A stretch of 64,000 nt of DNA from Climacium dendroides (Eukaryota > Streptophyta > Bryopsida > Hypnales > Climaciaceae), in the NCBI GenBank assembly GCA_950106755.1, contig OX467084.1, forward strand, positions 5,580,001-5,644,000, in the 5' to 3' direction. The stretch's first letter is position 1. Each line of letters opens with the position of its first letter. Both the position numbers and the translations under genes were made by a program. The notes below the pieces were generated by a model. It was not told the DNA's origin, ran no database searches, and worked only from the letters and a program-made list of their open reading frames with translations. This document shows, piece after piece, positions 35,429-47,060 of this stretch.

Positions 35429-36676
35429 ATGTATCTCTTTAACTCCTAAACGTCTATAGTCTTCTCCAAATTTGACAAAAGTCATCATAAAATACTGTTT
35501 GGAAAAATATTTTGGAATTGGTATACAAATAAAAGTTGTAGATTTTAAATTTTAGATTCCATCTATATGGTTAGCTTCACCAATGCTATCACCAAAAAAA
35601 TTTATAAATTTAGAAAGGAAATTTTTTAAATTCCTTCTAAATTTGATTGTAAGCAAAATATTATCATTTTTTGAATAAAATTTGTTGGAATGGATTTGAA
35701 ATGAAGTTCTCTTGACATGGTGAATTTTTGAAATTTTTGTATGTTTTAAATTTGTAACCTCATTTTTAGAAATTCAATTTTGAACTAGAGTCAATGCAAT
35801 TTGAGCTTGGTCAACTACTTGACATATTTTCACAATTGTAATTTTAGAAAAATATGTACTCTAGTAACACCAAATCCAACCATTAGATAGGACAATTTGA
35901 TGAAATATCTTCACAAATTGGAATGACTTTCATCCATGCAATAATGGAAAAAAAACAAGAATATCAATTTGTACATTATTCAAAAAGTGGACATCGATGC
36001 AATTAAGGGTTAACCCTAGAGTGCTCCGACATCCATTTTCTCGACGATGAACAGATTGAAGTTCTTGTTTCAATCTCGTTCAAAAAGTGGACATCGATGC
36101 AATTAAGGGTTAACCCTAGAGTGCTCTGACATCCATTTTCTCGACGATGAACAGATTGAAGTTCTTGTTTCAATCTCATTCCTACTTGGATGAAAATCAT
36201 CTTAATTTTGGGTGATACTTTATCAAGTTTTTGTTTTATCTAATGGTTGGATTTGGTGTTATTAGAATACAAATTTTTCTAAAATTACAAATGCGGAAGT
36301 GTGTCAAATGGTCAAATTGCATTGACTCTAATTCAAAACTAGGTTTGCAAAAATGAAGTCATAGATGTAAAGAACACAAAAATTTCAAAAAATCACCATG
36401 TCAAGAAAACCTCATTTTGAATCCATTCCAATATGTTTTACTCAAAAAATGATAATATTTTGCTTGTAATCAAATTTTGAAGAATTTTGAAATTTTCCTT
36501 TCCAAATTTATAGAAAAATATTGGTGATAGCATTAGTCTATCTAACCATACAATTGGAATGTAAGACCTTTGTGTATCACTTGTAAAATATTCTTCCAAA
36601 TAGCACTTTATAATGATTTCCTCTAAATCGTCAATTCTGGAGAAGAGTCCAGACGCTCCAGGGTTAACTCTACATA
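35429..36676. mobile_element. Long-arm fold-back element, about 1.25 kb
   Basis: Arms of roughly 500 bp are imperfect reverse complements. The left end reads CTTTAACTCCTAAACGTCTA. The right end read inward is AGTTAACCCTGGAGCGTCTG. Internal pairs include CACCAAATCCAACCATTAGA with TCTAATGGTTGGATTTGGTG, and AAGCAAAATATTATCATTTT with AAAATGATAATATTTTGCTT. The centre is a duplicated 100-bp sequence. No coding capacity. Unit C appears to lack it, because 62,560 continues directly with the sequence found after 36,680. Confidence 0.75.
35981..36180. repeat. Direct tandem repeat, two units of 100 bp
   Basis: CAAAAAGTGGACATCGATGC starts at 35,981 and 36,081, with only about two differences in 100 bp. 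It includes GGGTTAACCCTAGAGTGCTC, which resembles the terminal motif of the surrounding fold-back element. Confidence 0.9.
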
Positions 36677-37002
36677 GTTATAGAGCTTCAAAGCCCAAAA
36701 ATACCCCATTGCAAATAAGCCTTTTCAATCTTAAATAAAAATTCCTCCACTGCGCACATTTTCAGCTCGTACAAAATTTGCTTATACACATCAAATTTTT
36801 AATTGCGGACCATCTCATTTACAACTTCCTCTACCATCAGCGATTCAAAGTGGTTGTTTATACAAGGGGATCGCTCGACTTCGAAACGGGAAGTCTCTGA
36901 CATTTACAACAGTCATTAATAAGATCCAGGAGTTACAAATACAAAAAATTGTGTCAAAATTGATTATCAAACCGTTACTTTTGAGATTTGGAGGAGAATT
37001 TC
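36677..37002. repeat. Distal end of unit A
   Basis: Aligns with 62,575-62,820 and 63,450-63,560 at the end of unit C, for example CAAAAAATTGTGTCAAAATT with CAAAAAATTGTCTCAAAATT. The next unit's RING tail follows directly, marking the A/B junction at about 37.0 kb. Confidence 0.65.
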
Positions 37003-38038
37003 TCACTCTTTGATTAAATGTTGAGGTGTTAAATTAATGGCCTCGGTATATTCGAGCTCGTTCCCTTCAATAATCATGAACGGACTCTTCATATCTTTCC
37101 GCATCATTCCACTCCTGATGTCCACAACCCGGCATGGGTTGCATCCCCTCCCCCCCTCATCCTCACTAGACTCCGGGCTATCCTTAACATCATCCAATAG
37201 CCATCGCACCCTCTGCGACTCACGCATCCAATCCCTCGTCCTGACAATCAACTCCCGAATCCTCGCCTGCGTCGACTACATCAAGCACCCAGCAGCCGTC
37301 CCAGCACCCAGTACTATATGCTCCCAACCGCATACAACTCATCCAGCTCTTTAGTCAGTGCCTGCAAGTGCTTTCCCATGCTTTCGCAATTCTGCATCTG
37401 CTCACCGTGCAGTCTCAGTGACGATGGTGTCAAAGTCTCAGCATGAGTTGAGATCGAGGGGTTGAGATGAAGGCGCTGGAATTACCGCCAGAAGGATCTG
37501 ATGTGCAGTACAAATAGACACTGATGCCGGCTTTTATTATGGTTCTGCAAACGGGACATGGCTTCGCGCGTTCTTGGAGCCACTGGGATAGACAGGGCCA
37601 ACAGAAGATGTGACCGCAGAGGGTGGCAACGGGATGGGTGGGAGGGGCGTCGTCGCAGGTGTTGCAGTCCAAGCGCGCACGTGTTGGGTCAATTTGGTTG
37701 CGACTTTGATCCTGGCTTCGGTCGTGATTTTCACTGATCGGGGGGATGCTGCAATCCAAGTGCCCACGTAATGCGTCTCTTTGGTCGTGACTTTGATTGT
37801 GAGTGAGTCCAGAATCTGCCGAAGGAAGCACTCATCCCCCGACGAATATGAGATTTGAAGATGCGGCAAAGCCCAGTGCAGAGTCTGGTGAAGAAAAATG
37901 GGTGAAGTCTGTCGCTCCGGAGTTTCGTGATGGGGAGGAAAGTTCAGAGTCTGCAGAAAAGAATGATTCGATGTCGTCGGTGTCGCCGGTGTCCAGAGAA
38001 GAATCAACCATATACGCTGAAGACTGGAAGGACTCCAT
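37003..38038 (-). pseudogene. RING-finger pseudogene, unit B
   Basis: The reading starts MESFQSSAYMVDSS at 38,038 like copy A, but meets TGA at 37,832-37,834, before the RING. After that stop, the same frame (37,831-37,430) carries an intact C3HC4 [24 protein letters not shown]. The tail then loses frame near 37,440-37,460. Homology to the ancestral C-terminus reappears at 37,251-37,003 (RTRDWMRESQRVRWLLDD). No in-frame ATG lies between the stop and the RING. It is a pseudogene unless the nonsense codon is spliced out or bypassed. Confidence 0.7.
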
Positions 38039-39080
38039 GACTGTCGTTCTAAGGGTAAAGAATAGCTGTTAGCTGTCCACAATCGGGCTCAGAAGGATTT
38101 GATGCGTATCGCCTGATCAAAGGGGCACTTGCCTGCAAAAATTAATAAGGGGAGAAAACGTAAGCTTAGGGTGGAATGTCGCCAATTTAACGAAATCGAC
38201 GTTATATTTATTAGACACTAACAGTAGCTACCCAATATCTATGTGACTACTCAATTTACATTTCTCAAGAATTTGTCCAAAGCATTGAAGGCATGTTCAG
38301 TTGTTCACATGCTGAAAGAATTTTAGCAACCTGTAGACATATTCTGAAACGAAGCCCAATGCATGCTAGAGATTCTCCGATTCGTAAGTGCTCTGGCAAC
38401 AAACAACCTTCCTATCAAGCAACACGAATGTAAAATGAACTAAAGGCTAGGACTCTTAGGATCTGACTCCTGAGGTCACATATTTGTAACCCTGAATTAC
38501 ACATGTAACCAAAGCGTTCGAAACATCAATGGACTTGCCTGCGTGGATCGATCCCCTGCATATGAGAACAGAACGATGCCAAGTTGTAATGGCGCACACA
38601 ACTTCTGTAGCTACTTGATCTCTTAACGATATCTAATTTCAAAATTTTCAGATGTTTTCAGATTTTTCAATCTCCTAACGATTTTTTCACTGCTGTAGTA
38701 GGTTATAGTGTACAAGAATTTGCTTATTCTTGTTGAGGCCAGCATCTAACTGCAAGACTTGTATACTCAACTAAGTAGAGTTGTGCAAACTAATACACGT
38801 GACAAGCTCACACAATCAAGGTCTCATAACCCTGAACGCACAAAAGAACCGCGAGAACAGAAAACGAAGTATGAGATTAAAATTGAGCGAAGAAGTTTAT
38901 ATAACAAAGAATTTACGTACCAAGGTTTAGGAACTCCGCTTGCAACCGCTTGGTGTCTTTCAATAACAACCCAAGTTTGGGAACTCCGCTTGCAACCGCT
39001 TGGTGTCTTTCAATAACAACCCAGGCTTCAATGATCCGAAACGAATTCCTCCACTAAGACTTCAATTCCTGCAAGATACC
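38039..39080 (-). other. Leader and upstream region of RING copy B
   Basis: Homologous to 6960-7860 and 52,899-54,340. Possible leader-intron acceptor TTTTTGCAG|GC at about 38,132 (minus strand) and donor at about 38,920. A 60-bp duplication lies at about 38,925-39,044. Confidence 0.35.
38925..39044. repeat. Tandem duplication, two units of 60 bp
   Basis: GGAACTCCGCTTGCAACCGC occurs 60 bp apart (38,930 and 38,990), followed by the same CTTTCAATAACAACCCA. It is absent from units A and C. Confidence 0.85.
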
Positions 39081-39576
39081 ACCTTTAAGTTGAGAAACAT
39101 GATCGTTTTTGAAAATGTTTTCAGGAGTGTTCACTAAATTTCAAAAATAGAAAACATCACAGGACATATTTTTTCTAGAAATTTTTAATTACAATATTTT
39201 AGTACAAAACTTCTGGAATTCAAAAAAATGTCTAAATTCTTTTGGAAGACTTTGTTGGGTCTCTTTAAGTGTGACACTAATTTTCTAAACATTATTTGTT
39301 TTTTAAGAAAATTCCAACGACTATTCCTTTAGCCCATTTGGCACAAGATTGAGGAGTTTCTTGCAACAACCCATTTATACATCTAACAGGAGATATAGAG
39401 ACGGAAGGGATTTATGAACACTGAACTCACACATATGATGTACTGTATTTATGAGTTACAATTCTTCTCTTTACTATGCATGCAATTTTACGATGTAATT
39501 TCGAACATGTAGTGTACAAAAAGCAAAAAAATACAATACCCTAAATACCATGTAGAATTCTTGAGAGGACATGTTT
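39081..39576. other. Short RING-FCP1 spacer of unit B
   Basis: About 0.5 kb matching the beginning of the same spacer in units A and C, for example AGTTGAGAAACATGATC. In A and C the spacer is several kilobases long. Should include the 3' UTR of the FCP1-like gene. No gene seen. Confidence 0.4.
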
Positions 39577-42170
39577 CTAATACGTTCCAGGAGGGAGAGG
39601 TTCTCCAAGCTCATTTACTCTCTCAGCAAAATCCCACCCAGTAGGAGCCGCTGGCGGCGCTCCTCTTTCAGCAACATTCCACCGGCTAGGAGCCGGTGGA
39701 GGCGCTACTGTTTCAGCAAAATCCCACCGGGTAGGAGCCGCTGGCGGTGCTCCTCTTTCAGCAACATCCCACCGGCTAGGAGCCGTTCGGGGCACTGTTG
39801 TTTCCGCAAAATCCCACTGGGTAGGAGCCGCTGGCGGCGCTCCTCTTTCAGCAACATCCCACCGGCTAGGAGCCGGTTGAGGCGCTACTGTTTCAACAAA
39901 ACCCCGCCCGGTAGGAGCCGCTGGCGGCACTCTTCTTTCATCATCATCCCACCGGCTAGGAGCCACTCGGGGCACTATCGTTTCAGCAAAATTCCACCGG
40001 GTAGGAGCCGCTGGCGGCGCTCCTCTTTCAGCAACATCCCACCGGCTAGGAAGCACTGTTGTTTCCGCAAAATCCCACCGGGTAGGAGCCGCTGGCGGCG
40101 CTCCTCTTTCAGCAACATTCCACCGGCTAGGAGCCGGTTGAGGCGCTACTGTTTCAGCAAAATCCCACCGGGTAGGAGCCGCTGGCGGCGCTCCTCTTTC
40201 AGCAATATCCCACCGGCTAGGAGCCGCTCCGGGCACTGTTCTTTTAGCGAAATCCTGCCAGGTAGGGGCCGCTTGCGGCGCTCTTCTTTCAGCAACATCC
40301 CACCGACTAGGAGCTGCTCGGGGCACTACTGTTTCAGCAAAATCCCATCGGGTAGGAGCTGCTGGCGAAGCTCCTCTTTCATCATCATCCCATCGGCTAG
40401 GAGCCGCTCCGGGCACTAATGTTTCAGCAAAATCCCGCCGGGTAGGAGCCGCTGGCGGCACTCCTCTCTCAACAAAATCCCACCGGCTAGGAGCCGCTTG
40501 GGGCACTATTGTTTCGGCAAAATCCCGCCGGGTACGAGCCGCTTGCGGCGCTCCTCTTTCATCATCATCCCACCGGCTAGGAGCCGCTCCGGGCACTGTT
40601 CTTTTAGCGAAATTCCGCCAGGTAGGGGCCGCTTGCGGCGCTCTTCTTTCAGCAACATCCCACCGACCAGGAGCTGCTCGGGGCACTACTGTTTCAGCAA
40701 AATCCCATCGGGTAGGAGCTGCTGGCGAAGCTCCTCTTTCAGCAACATCCCACCGGCTAGGAGCCGGTTCAGGCGCTACTGTTTCAGCAAAATCTCGCCG
40801 GGTAGGAGTCACTGGCGGCACTACTGCTTCAGCAAAATCCCACCCCGTAGGAGTCGCTTGCGGCACTGCTGTTACAAGAGGCTGAGTGTTACGAAGGGGT
40901 GAGACGTTCTCAGTCTTCGTTTCCAAAATCTGTTGGAAAAAATCCCAGTGTAAGGACCCGGGAGCAAGGGCAGGCAAGCCAATAGGGTGCGCGCGCACAA
41001 ACTCTCGAACATCCACCGCATCCCTCAACTGAGTCAAATAATCCACAAGGGGACCCTTCAAAAAAATGTCCGCTTCGTTGTACAAGTAAGCCTCAGGGAA
41101 AATGGACGTATAAGGAGGGTTCCTCAAAGCTTTGTAAGGAGTATCATCAATCAAAAGAGTATTCGATTCATTGAACTGGGGAAATTTCGACCACACGTTC
41201 ACCAGCTCCTTCAGAAACAGGGGTTGTTTCTTCTTCTCTGGATTTTTAAGCCCGGTATTCGTGCAGTCTCCTTGATGCATGACGAACCTATCACAATGTC
41301 CATAAAGTAGCAGTTATACGATTGGCAAAAAATGAGATGCTTTTCCTTCGAATACTACGACAGGTCTAGATTTAAAGTTTGCACGGTTGTACAAAACTTT
41401 ACCAAAACGACAATTTAGTGAGAACCATCATACCTGCATTTGTCTTGCCACCCCTGGCAAATGAAATCTAGAGCCCGGAAGACGTTGGCTTGCACCATGG
41501 AGGACCATAACCCCACATCGAAATTCTCGAAGCAGAAAGCGAGGAAACTGTCACAAAAGGGGCGCTTGAACATGTAGGACTTGGACACCACACCGTGCGG
41601 AGCATTCATTGGAATTACGCTCCTGTCTATCTTCGAGTATCGCGCTACCAACAGACCGTTCACGTCGAGAATGAGAAGCTTCTTCGGCAACGGGACATTC
41701 AATTTCCAGGTTTGTGACAGTACAGCCCTGTTCAGTTGAGACTGAGGACTCCATGGCTCAACGTTGGCATCCAAAACGTTGTTGAGTGTCTGTTCTTCTT
41801 CTGCTGGCCTTACGATGGTGACTTGGGCTGAGTTCAAGTGAATATATGAGAAAATCACTTCTAAAAATTTAACTAAGGTCATATTCGTTAAGGTAGAATA
41901 TTTCAGAGTGTCATAAATGTGATAATCAAGTGCACGAAGCTCAAAATTCCAGGACTAGTATAGACCTGTGGTTCCAAACCGAGGCATTTGAAAAAGGGCT
42001 AATATCTCGAAACGTGACAAACACTACGCACTCGATATTATAGAGTTAGAAAATTTCTAAGAGTCTTTTGGAAAATGTGCTGAAGTATCCTCACCATTTT
42101 CCACATCCGGACATTCCACTTCAACAGGGACATCGTGCTCCACGACATTTACCTCCAAATGCCCGTCCAT
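39577..42170 (-). CDS. FCP1-homology-domain (HAD/NIF family) protein with a 27-unit repeat tail, unit B
   Basis: Three coding exons on the minus strand: 42,170-42,095, 41,827-41,434 and 41,287-39,577. All junctions are GT-AG and in phase, giving 726 residues. Residues about 70-245 form an FCP1-homology domain: KKLLILDVNGLLV (80-82 is D-x-N), RPFCDSFLAFCFE, VGLWSS, KKKQPLFLKEL and LLIDDTPYKAL (D204, D205). FCP1 phosphatases use D-x-D-x-T, so the second Asp replaced by Asn suggests weak or no phosphatase activity, perhaps a protein-binding role. Residues about 285-726 are a tail of 15-residue repeats. The start ATG has a Kozak-like CCATGG. In copy C an in-frame stop lies three codons above the same ATG. 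An acceptor at about 42,212 implies a 5'-UTR exon further upstream. Confidence 0.8.
39640..40845 (-). repeat. Coding minisatellite: 27 units of 45 bp in the FCP1-like gene B
   Basis: The units encode alternately RWDFAETVVPRAAPS-like and RWDVAERGAPPAAPT-like 15-mers, giving a 90-bp higher-order period. One unit is 9 bp shorter, still in frame. Units 4-6 and 12-14 are nearly identical. The DNA around 40,341 recurs exactly 360 bp away at 40,701 (eight units), so blocks were duplicated. There is no stop or frameshift in about 1.2 kb, which argues for coding constraint or very recent expansion. Confidence 0.9.
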
Positions 42171-44160
42171 GGGGATAAACAACCACGATTCAGCTCCTCG
42201 ATGCCACACCCCTGTAAACCACATTGCCACACAGTAACCGCACAAGACACGAACATGAGGAACGATCTTATTGCAAATGGATGAAACCCGAATAACCTTT
42301 GGATGAAAAATTGGACGATTTCAAGAATGGATAAAGTGCTTAATGAAAGGCCATTGTAGTGTTAAAGAAAGACACTCTCATATCCAGTTAAGAACGAGCT
42401 GCACGAGGCAAGGAGCCATGGCTTGTAGAAGAATTGTGGAGCTGATTTCTGTGCGTCAAACTACTCCAAGGCCATTCACGTGTTTAGGGGTTCATCAATA
42501 AAAAAGGTAATTGACTCACATTGTCTCATATTTTAGTTTCAATACCCTAACCCCTAAATCAGAAACTAAAGTAGCAAATGCTTGTCTAGATGAGACCTCC
42601 TCCCCCAAGAGAGTGGCAGCTATTAAAAACAAATGCTGCAGTTCGAAAGAGGAGTAGGAGTGGACAACACCAGCCTACAAAATCCACAATGCCTGAAAAT
42701 AATTCCACAAAATTTGGTAACGATTGGTTGAAACGTGAAGAAAGCGTTCGAATTTGATAAACCTAAAATGTATTTTGAATGATCGAATTCTTCCGGCAGT
42801 GCTTCAGAACTCGAGCAGATTTTGGGGTTTGGCTTTCTCCCAAGACCTAAGTGACCTACGAGAGATACAGATGCACTAAGAGAACTTCAAAGGGCGTTCC
42901 ATCAGGGTTCAAAATTAAGGATCAAAATAATATTTAGGGTATAATGTCTCTAATAATCTATCATAATAATATATAATAATGTATTAACAACAAGCAGTTA
43001 GACTAGTCGCATATTTTGGACTTGATATTTACACTAGATTTACTTTGTTTAGAATCATCATCCATGCCCATCATTCTCCAAAATTTGGGCTTCCACATGA
43101 GGTTCGTATGGGCATAGAATTTGTGTACCTGAGGAATTGTGGCTTCAGCGATGCAACAGCAGCACCGCATCTGCGGACACGCCCTTGTAGAAACCAGAGA
43201 AACCTCGTTAGTAGCTCCAGATCTGTGAAAAAAGAGTCCGTTGACAATCATAATAGATGAAGTCTATTCGATTCTTCACATTCCTTAACCCTTGGATTAA
43301 CCTACAAAAGAACTCTTGTTTTTGAGTTCAAATCTGGAACTGTATCTAATGGAACCCCAAACCTAATCTGAACGAGACTCCAGCACACGCTCGATGCTAA
43401 GCCGCAAGAAGAGAATCGGAAAAATAAAGTTCGGATTCTACACCTGAGAGTGGACGGAGATATCAGACGACGCCAACAGCGACGGGAATTTTGATGTTGC
43501 ACCAACTATGCGACAATGGAGGAGCACAGACTGCAAGAGAATTTAAAAAGCTCAGAAACCAATCGTACAAGTGAAGGACGTGAAAATCAAACCGCCGCCT
43601 TAGAAACCTAGGACGCACAGTAAAACCTTGCACTACGAATCAGAGGAGTCAAGTAGGGACTCGATGAATTATTTTTCCAACTAATCAAGCAGATCGAAAA
43701 AGGCGCATTAACATCATCCGGCAGATAGATGAGCTACCTTGGAAGGGTCCCGAAAAGGCACAAAATCCAATTGCCACAGCTCGCAATTGCCGTGCACAAT
43801 TGGAAGTAGTGATCGAACTATTAATGGCGATCGAACGGGGTGCCAGTTTGCAAAGCTCTGGAACTCGCTTCTGTAGCAGCTTCAGGAACGTACCAGTGTC
43901 TTACAATTGGTGACATCGGCAGCTGAAGAACGGCAGCTTAAAAGAACATGCAGCCATCTCACGGAAAGCTTGAAAGAGAGACACGCCACTGAGAGAAAAA
44001 ATTGGAAGAATGACGAAGGCTTGCAGAAACAGCAAACACACACAAACGCTCAACGGAACCTGACAATAACCTAACATTGAAAGGTTGAAAGGAGACACGA
44101 TTCTAAGCGAAACTAGCCGCCCCGTGGAAACCCTAATCGTGTACACTAAGTTGGGTATGG
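42171..44160 (-). other. 5' region of FCP1-like gene B, unique to unit B
   Basis: The acceptor TTTACAG|GGGTG at 42,211-42,213 (minus strand) implies at least one upstream non-coding exon. The region is less AT-rich than its surroundings and ends near 44,140 with AAACCCTAA, a motif common near plant transcription starts. The corresponding region of unit C (59,560-60,290) shows no evident similarity, so B may have its own promoter. Short frames here have no domain. I do not call a gene. Confidence 0.35.
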
Positions 44161-44479
44161 TAGTGTGCTGTATAACGGATCAAAGTTTTTGAATTTGCAC
44201 ATTTCTTTACAAGTTGCAAGTGGATGGATTTTGGGAAATCTACTGTCACAAATAGGTGCTTATGTTCTTAATTTTTGAAAATTTATAAGTAATTCAAAAA
44301 TGCTTGAAAAAATACAAAACCACTTGTGTTATGCTCCATATCTATTTTTCTTTCTCTGAAAAATGATTTTAAAATATTTTTGTTCATGAAAACCAATGAA
44401 AAAGGCGAACCAGTTTTTAAATGGTCATACTACTATATCCCAAACCAACACTTTTTGCTTATGTGCCTAAGGTGAAGGT

Positions 44480-47060
44480 GCCCATAACCGATCAAATAAG
44501 CAATTCTGGACATGATCTAGAGTAGTGCAAGGCAAAGCAAATATTTCTAGAGTTGCATTGATAGAAATGATGAAGATTGCAAAAAATTTGAAATTTATTG
44601 CTTGAACTGAAATTATTATGAATTTTGGGAGGGCAAAAAGTGCTTCAAACGCATAGCCAATGTCTAGACTCTTTTAATTCCAATCATTCAAGAACTACTT
44701 TCCTACTTATTGCTTCTTATTTTCTTGCTCACTACTTTGGGACATGTGTCATGAACTTAATAGTCCAAACCTTGAAAAGAAAGAAAAAACACATTTCCAA
44801 ACTATGTTTGGAAATTTGTTCTAACCTTGGTTAAAAATACTACACCCTATTGATTGCTAATAGGGTGTTGGTTAAAAATGGGTGCCTTCACCTTAGTAGT
44901 TACTATTATAAGACTAGCCAAATTTTTGTATTTTCACATTGGCACTTGAAAGGAGTTTCCAATGCACCAAATATCGTAACATTTGGATACCGTATTTGGA
45001 TCCTAATGTTACGATATTTAAAAAAAAAATTATGCACAGTATTGAAGGTTAACTATTAGAAGTTTTTAATTTTATCTTAAAATGGTAAATATTTTATTTT
45101 CAAGAGGTCCCCAAAGGCACATATGTATCATTAGTGGGAGAGTAAAGCTTGTAAATTTTATTTGATTTCTAGGCTTTGAGCAAAGCATGTCAATTTCACT
45201 TAATTTGAGATCGGAAAAATTGGTCATCCATATACTTTAAAAATGGTTCCAATGGAAAATATAAAGTGTTTTTATGAATTTCACTATTGAAAATTTAAAC
45301 ATGCAAATATTGATTTGGAGTTATTTGCTATTCTTATGTATCAAAAAAAATTTGCATTTCAACAATTGCAAAGTGGATTGTGTAATGACTTTGATAGATC
45401 TTCATTTGAATGAACTTAAGGTTTTTGGCAGTGCATTTTAGTGTTCTAATACAATTTTTAGTTGTTCTTGTCACCTCCAATTCCGAAAAATTCTTATATG
45501 CAAATTTCTCAATCATTATGGGGAGAGGCGATATACTAAAAATAAGATACTTACATTTTTCTTATTATAATCTCACAACCTATGCAATTTCACAATCAAA
45601 ACTTGATTGCACACTAACAAGCTAACTCTTTAAAATCTATACGTTTAGATTTTTTTTAAAACACAATTTGCTTCATTTGAAATAACTATAAGCCCATACA
45701 CTTTTTATTTGGGAAAAACAAATGTCAATAAAAAAGATTTGAAGCCTCCGAAAGATTTTTCTAAGGTTGTCTCCCTTACTATGAACCACTATAGCAATAG
45801 TAGCTTATTAAATGATAAAATAATAATAATAAAATTAAAATTTTAAAAAATAAAAATATATATAATTGAAAATTTTAAATTTTTAAAAATTAATTAAATA
45901 TAATTATTTGATGTGGCAATCTTTTGACTATAGTAGACTATTGATTTAGCATTGTTCCCATGTTTTCCTCAATCCGAGAATCCACAATCTTCCGGAGGCC
46001 TCAAAAATCTTCTAATGAGAAAGGCATTAGAGGAGTTTGGAGGGGTTGGGAGAGCCATTTCAACCTTGTTTTCTTGGCTGTAATGAACAAATGCCATAGT
46101 CAAATATTTAAATAATTAAAAATAAATTTAAAATTTAAATTTAAAAAAAATAATTATATAATTATAATTTTTGACGTGGCAATCTCTTACCCACGTCAAA
46201 CTATTGTTGTGGCGTAGTTCCCAAGTTCCCAATAGCCTGGAAACTTACAACTCTTTAGAAGCCCCAAAGATCTTTTAATACTTGGGTACATGGGGATTAA
46301 TACAATATTTAATAATCATGCCAATTTTAGAGCATTTGAGTTTCTATAATATTGTGGAAAAAGATTTGAATTTTGTTTAGTGATTGGCAAGTTTACTCTA
46401 AGGGAGCCAACCCATTTCTGACCACTCAAGCAATTACGCATATCTAAAGCAAAAGTTTCTTGAGTGGAAAATTTTTTCATTGAATAAAAATAGAATTTGG
46501 AAGGATTCTTTAATTTTTCAGATTTTATTTTGTCTAAACATAATTACTATGAATTTTTTAGCCAAAGATTTTATTTTAATCCATACTAGTCATATAGGTC
46601 TTCCTATTTCCAATCAAGAGTTGGTTGCAAAGCTAATAAAGGATTGGTTGCAATAGTGAGAAACTTGTAGGCAATTATAATGGACCACAACTCCACTAGA
46701 AATTGCACTATAATTGATGACTATTCATTTCTATTGCACAAAATGAGATTCCTACACCAAAACTTGGAATATGTTTTTTTGTCCTTTTCAAGGTCGGAAC
46801 TAATAAGATCATGACACACGTCCTGATGTAGTGAACAAAAAAGTAGGAAGTAGTGAGTAGGAAAGTAGTTCTTGAATGATTGAAATTAAATTAAATTAGA
46901 GTCTATACATTGGATATGGATTTAGGTCAATTTTTGGCTTCCAAAATTCATAGTAATTTCAATTCAAGGCATAAAATTACCATAATTTTATCTTCCTACC
47001 TAGCAAAAATTTTACATTGCCTTATACTACTTTAAAACATGTATAGAATTACTTAACCCT
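44480..47060. repeat. Inverted repeat with arms of about 270 bp and a 2-kb interior
   Basis: 44,580-44,760 (TTCAAGAACTACTTTCCTAC, CTAGACTCTTTTAATTCCAA) is the complement of 46,800-46,990 (GTAGGAAAGTAGTTCTTGAA). Weaker pairing extends outward to 44,480 and 47,060. It could be two inverted copies of one repeat or the ends of a larger non-autonomous element. Confidence 0.6.
45830..46310. repeat. Imperfect direct repeat of about 250 bp
   Basis: TGATGTGGCAATCTTTTGAC at about 45,910 recurs as TGACGTGGCAATCTCTTACC at about 46,173. Similar order of motifs follows (TTGTTCCCA / TAGTTCCCA, AAAATCTTCTAATG / AAGATCTTTTAATA). Confidence 0.55.

Noticed and set aside
39571..40419. 282-codon plus-strand open frame, Arg/Ser-rich (SRWRRSSFSNIPP repeats)
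   Set aside because: It is the antisense of the 45-bp coding minisatellite of the FCP1-like gene. A repeat lacking stops in one phase stays open in every unit. No start context, domain or splice structure supports it, and a second antisense frame at 40,498-40,902 has the same cause.
42260..44150. A separate gene in the GC-richer region upstream of FCP1-like gene B
   Set aside because: Only short frames without domains on either strand; better explained as leader, promoter or a non-coding transcript.
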